Position numbers and translations under genes: made by a program. A model generated the notes under the pieces. It saw only the letters and a program-made list of their open reading frames with translations, did not search any database and was not told where the DNA came from. From CAYWTX01 sp964461295 (GTDB lineage Bacteria; Planctomycetota; Phycisphaerae; SM23-33), in NCBI GenBank assembly GCA_964461295.1, contig CAYWTX010000593.1, positions 1 to 7,541 on the forward strand: DNA of 7,541 bases. Direction: 5' to 3'. Positions 5,205 to 7,541 of the stretch are shown here, piece by piece; the stretch's first letter is position 1; every line of letters starts with the position of its first letter.

Positions 5205-7352
5205 ATGAGTGCCGCGAACACATCCCTCGTGCTTGGTGGAGTGGTGATGCTGGGCTTGGCGGCGACACTGGCCGGGCAGAGCCAACTCGCCAAGCCGCAG
5301 CCGATCGACCCCGGCAACGCCGAGCTGTCGCTGACGCTGGAAGGGATGCCGCCGGACGGAAAGGCGCTCGGCGTGCGGTTCATCACGGCCCTTGGCGCGG
5401 TGCAGTGCGCGACGAGCGTCGGCCCGCCCGGCCAGAAGATCACCGGCAGCGGCACTATCGACGGCCGGAAGATGCACCTGGTACTGGCCCCTGTCGGCAG
5501 ACCGGAAAACACGGTGGCCCTGGAGGTGGTCGTCGACGGCGCCAAGGTTTCGGGCAGCTATGGCGGCACGTGGAACAGGGCATCGGTCAAGGGTGCGGTC
5601 TCAGGCGCGGCATCGCCAGGCAAAGGCGTCCTCGAAGGCGAAGGGGCTGCGCCCTTGGAACTGGTCAAGGCGTCGCACTTCGGCACGGCCGAGAACGACA
5701 ACTTCGAGGGCGCCGTCGCCGGCCCCGACGGCTGCCTGTACCTGGTCGGCAACGCCGGCACGCTCCTTAGCGAACTGCCCCAGGGCGTCGCGCAGCAGGT
5801 GACGTTCGGCAGCGGCACCGCCCGCCCGCTGTGCGGCTGCGGGTTCGTGCTGAAGCTTTCCGGCGATGCCTCCCAGGTCCTCGGCTGCGCGCAGTTCGGC
5901 AAGGGCATGCTGCACGCCACGGCCGTGGCGGTCTCGGGTAAAAGCGTCTACGTCGGCGGCTACGCCTCGGACGGGCTGGAACCGCTGCTGCGCGCATGCA
6001 AGGACACCAAGGGCCTGATGACCGAGTATCCTCTCCGCGCCGAGCAGAAGCTTAACGCCGAGGCCGAGGCCGCGAGGGGCAATGCCCCGACCACAAAGGA
6101 CGTTCTGATCAACCGGCCCTGGCTGGGCCGCCTGGGGGCGCCGTGCGTGGTGCGTCTGTCGAGCGACCTGAAAACGTTCGAAGGCGGCACGTACCTGGAA
6201 GGCTGGCAGCAGGTCTACGAGAAGCGCCGCATCTGCGGCCGGCTCAAGGGCATGTTCCCCGAGTACTTTTGGCAGCCGATCAATGTTTGCCCGCTGAAGT
6301 CGGGCGACGTGGTGGTGGCCCACGATGGCGGTTACATGCGAGAGCTTACCGACCGGGATCGCCAGGCGGCCGCCAAACTGGCGGACGCCAAGGATCGGGC
6401 CAAACTGCTCGATCGTATGGGTTTCTACGACGTGGCCGACCACGTCAGCCGGCTGTCGGGCGACCTGTCGCGACGGGCGTGGAAGATGTCGATCTACACG
6501 CCACCGACCGTGCCCGAAGTGGCCGACAGCGTCCGCAAGGGTTGGGCGCTGCCGCACTACAGCAACCCGCGAACGCACCGCATGCGGATGGACCGCCAGG
6601 AGAACCTGTGGGTGTGCGGCTGGTCGGCGTCGTCGACCAGCCAGGAGCCGTGGTGGTCGCCATTCCTGTGGCGGCTGGACGCGAAGACCGGCGATGTCAC
6701 CCGGAAGCTCTACGAGTACGATCCGATGAGCGGAGTGGGCAATCGCATGGGGGGCGAAGTGGCCGACACGGCCCTGCTCTCCGTCGCCATCGAGGACGAC
6801 GGAAACCTGCTGACCAGCCTGATCGCCGACGGCGGGAACAGCGTCATCGGCCGGGGACCGCTGGGCAACGAGGGCAAGCGCATGATTGGGCCGGTCATCG
6901 GGCCCGGGCTGGGCGGGAGCCCGGCCCACTTCTGGGGCCAGGTGCATCGGGTGGACGGCAAGACGCTTGAGGGCATGGGCGGGGCCAAGAGCGGACCGTG
7001 GGCATGGACGATCGACATCGCGGGTCTGCCGGCGAAGCATTTCCTCGCGCTGGGTCGATGGAACGCGCCTCTGCCGTGGACGCCCGACGCATGGTGGCGC
7101 AGCGGCGCCGCGCCCAATCCCAACGCGTTCCTGCGCGTGGTGAGGCCGGACTTCGAGACCGTCTTCTGGACTGCCATTCCCGGCATTCGGCCGTTCGAGT
7201 TGACGCCCATCGGCCAGGACCGCTACATGATCGTGGGCTTTGCCGATGGCGCGACGGCGCCGAGGAAGGATAGCCTTCTGCCCGGCCCGGCGGGCAAGGA
7301 GGACGCTTTCTTCGCCATCGTCAAGTGGAAACAAGCGGCCGGCGGGGGCTAG
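5205..7352 (+). CDS. Large exported protein of unknown function, probably beta-propeller-like
   Basis: A 715-aa protein I cannot assign to a named family. Residues 8-23 are hydrophobic, followed by a possible cleavage site (LAG before Q25); the n-region lacks Lys or Arg, which is unusual for a Sec signal. Residues about 38-130 are a beta-rich domain (SGSYGGTWN at 116-124). Segments such as VAGPDGCLYLVGNAG (171-185), VAVSGKSVYVGGYA (241-254), RMDRQENLWVCGWSAS (461-476), LWRLDAKTGDV (488-498) and VAIEDDGNLLTSLIADG (527-543) recall the repeated strand pattern of SBBP-type beta propellers. Charged, probably helical insertions lie at about 275-292 and 378-426. There is no CxxCH haem motif. The start is firm: AAGGA (5194-5198) precedes the ATG by six bases and an in-frame TGA lies at 5184-5186. 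It follows the mutarotase-like gene and may act with it outside the cytoplasm. Its TAG overlaps the stop codon of the convergent ThuA-like gene. Confidence 0.87.
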   Translation: MSAANTSLVLGGVVMLGLAATLAGQSQLAKPQPIDPGNAELSLTLEGMPPDGKALGVRFITALGAVQCATSVGPPGQKITGSGTIDGRKMHLVLAPVGRPENTVALEVVVDGAKVSGSYGGTWNRASVKGAVSGAASPGKGVLEGEGAAPLELVKASHFGTAENDNFEGAVAGPDGCLYLVGNAGTLLSELPQGVAQQVTFGSGTARPLCGCGFVLKLSGDASQVLGCAQFGKGMLHATAVAVSGKSVYVGGYASDGLEPLLRACKDTKGLMTEYPLRAEQKLNAEAEAARGNAPTTKDVLINRPWLGRLGAPCVVRLSSDLKTFEGGTYLEGWQQVYEKRRICGRLKGMFPEYFWQPINVCPLKSGDVVVAHDGGYMRELTDRDRQAAAKLADAKDRAKLLDRMGFYDVADHVSRLSGDLSRRAWKMSIYTPPTVPEVADSVRKGWALPHYSNPRTHRMRMDRQENLWVCGWSASSTSQEPWWSPFLWRLDAKTGDVTRKLYEYDPMSGVGNRMGGEVADTALLSVAIEDDGNLLTSLIADGGNSVIGRGPLGNEGKRMIGPVIGPGLGGSPAHFWGQVHRVDGKTLEGMGGAKSGPWAWTIDIAGLPAKHFLALGRWNAPLPWTPDAWWRSGAAPNPNAFLRVVRPDFETVFWTAIPGIRPFELTPIGQDRYMIVGFADGATAPRKDSLLPGPAGKEDAFFAIVKWKQAAGGG

Positions 7353-7541
7353 CGCGCCGGTGCGGGCACCGCCGCGGGGGCGGCCAACTCCTTCGGCGCC
7401 GCGATGGTGACTTTCCCCGTGGCGGCCCACTCGGTCCCGCGGCCCAGCGCCGCGGCTGACCCGGCGTGGGCCAGGCTCGTCCCGTCGTGGCCCAGGAGCG
7501 TCGTGAAGACGCGACCCTTGCCGAACGGCACGGTCCAGAGG
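7349..7541 (-). CDS. ThuA-like protein, C-terminal part
   Basis: The last 63 residues of a protein whose beginning lies beyond the right edge. The stretch VPFGKGRVFTTLLGHDG followed by RGTEWAATGKV is the typical C-terminal end of the ThuA-like (trehalose utilisation-type, glutamine amidotransferase-like fold) domain, where the conserved GKGRVF and LGHD segments close the sheet and a final helix carries EWAATGKV. After it comes a short Ala/Pro-rich tail (ELAAPAAVPAPAR). ThuA-like domains are very common in planctomycetes, often in secreted or sugar-related proteins; the precise role is unknown. A GTG at 7531 is internal to the domain (LWT precedes it in frame), so it is not the real start. The stop (complement of 7349-7351) shares the palindrome CTAG with the stop of the facing gene. 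Confidence 0.85.
   Translation of the reverse strand, partial: LWTVPFGKGRVFTTLLGHDGTSLAHAGSAAALGRGTEWAATGKVTIAAPKELAAPAAVPAPAR

Noticed and set aside
3935..5545. 536-codon open frame on the minus strand
   Set aside because: It is antisense to the mutarotase-like gene and the start of the exported-protein gene, and its translation has no family motifs.
5205..7352. Cytochrome c-like haem binding in the exported protein, suggested by C209-G-C211
   Set aside because: No CxxCH motif is present anywhere in the protein, so haem attachment is unsupported.
5601..7430. 609-codon open frame on the minus strand
   Set aside because: It lies antisense to the large exported protein and crosses the ThuA-like C-terminus in another frame. 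No recognisable motif, signal or start context supports it.
1..7541. CRISPR array, tRNA/rRNA genes, insertion sequence or defence system
   Set aside because: I saw no regularly spaced repeats, cloverleaf, transposase motif or defence-protein signature on either strand.

Overview
The window is GC-rich, with tightly packed genes on both strands, and looks like a fragment of an uncultured planctomycete-type bacterium. The clues are a ThuA-like protein, secreted proteins with no close model-organism counterpart, an intergenic CTCTGTG-type repeat and many GC-rich palindromes. This taxonomic reading is inference; there is no rRNA or other phylogenetic marker here. A glycyl-radical-enzyme activase suggests that at least part of the lifestyle is anaerobic.

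Layout. (1) 1-294, minus strand: the N-terminal 98 residues of a radical-SAM glycyl radical enzyme activase, running off the left edge. (2) 295-473: a divergent intergenic region with a hairpin and a weak candidate promoter. (3) 474-2295, plus strand: a compact two-gene unit. It holds a 323-aa protein that resembles the deoxyhypusine synthase-like NAD-binding superfamily but has no assigned function, and a 274-aa sugar-isomerase/epimerase-type TIM barrel. (4) 2296-2355: a short spacer filled by a CTCTGTG repeat element. (5) 2356-3540: an RlmI-type rRNA methyltransferase with a PUA domain and a SAM domain. (6) 3541-3766: a 226-base non-coding stretch full of strong inverted repeats. (7) 3767-5098: a membrane-anchored protein with a galactose-mutarotase-like domain. 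(8) 5205-7352: a large exported protein, probably beta-propeller-like. (9) 7349-7541, minus strand: the C-terminus of a ThuA-like protein, converging on gene 8 so that the two stop codons share one CTAG.

How the genes may work together. The sugar-type TIM barrel, the mutarotase-like protein and the ThuA-like protein all fit a general carbohydrate theme. Only the 474-2295 pair is convincingly co-transcribed, with a 25-base gap and a good ribosome binding site. The mutarotase-like and propeller-like genes follow each other on the same strand and are both predicted to act outside the cytoplasm. The methyltransferase looks like housekeeping. I see no complete mobile element, CRISPR array, RNA gene or recognisable defence system. 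The least understood items are the 474-1445 gene with its partner, the CTCTGTG element, and the palindrome cluster.
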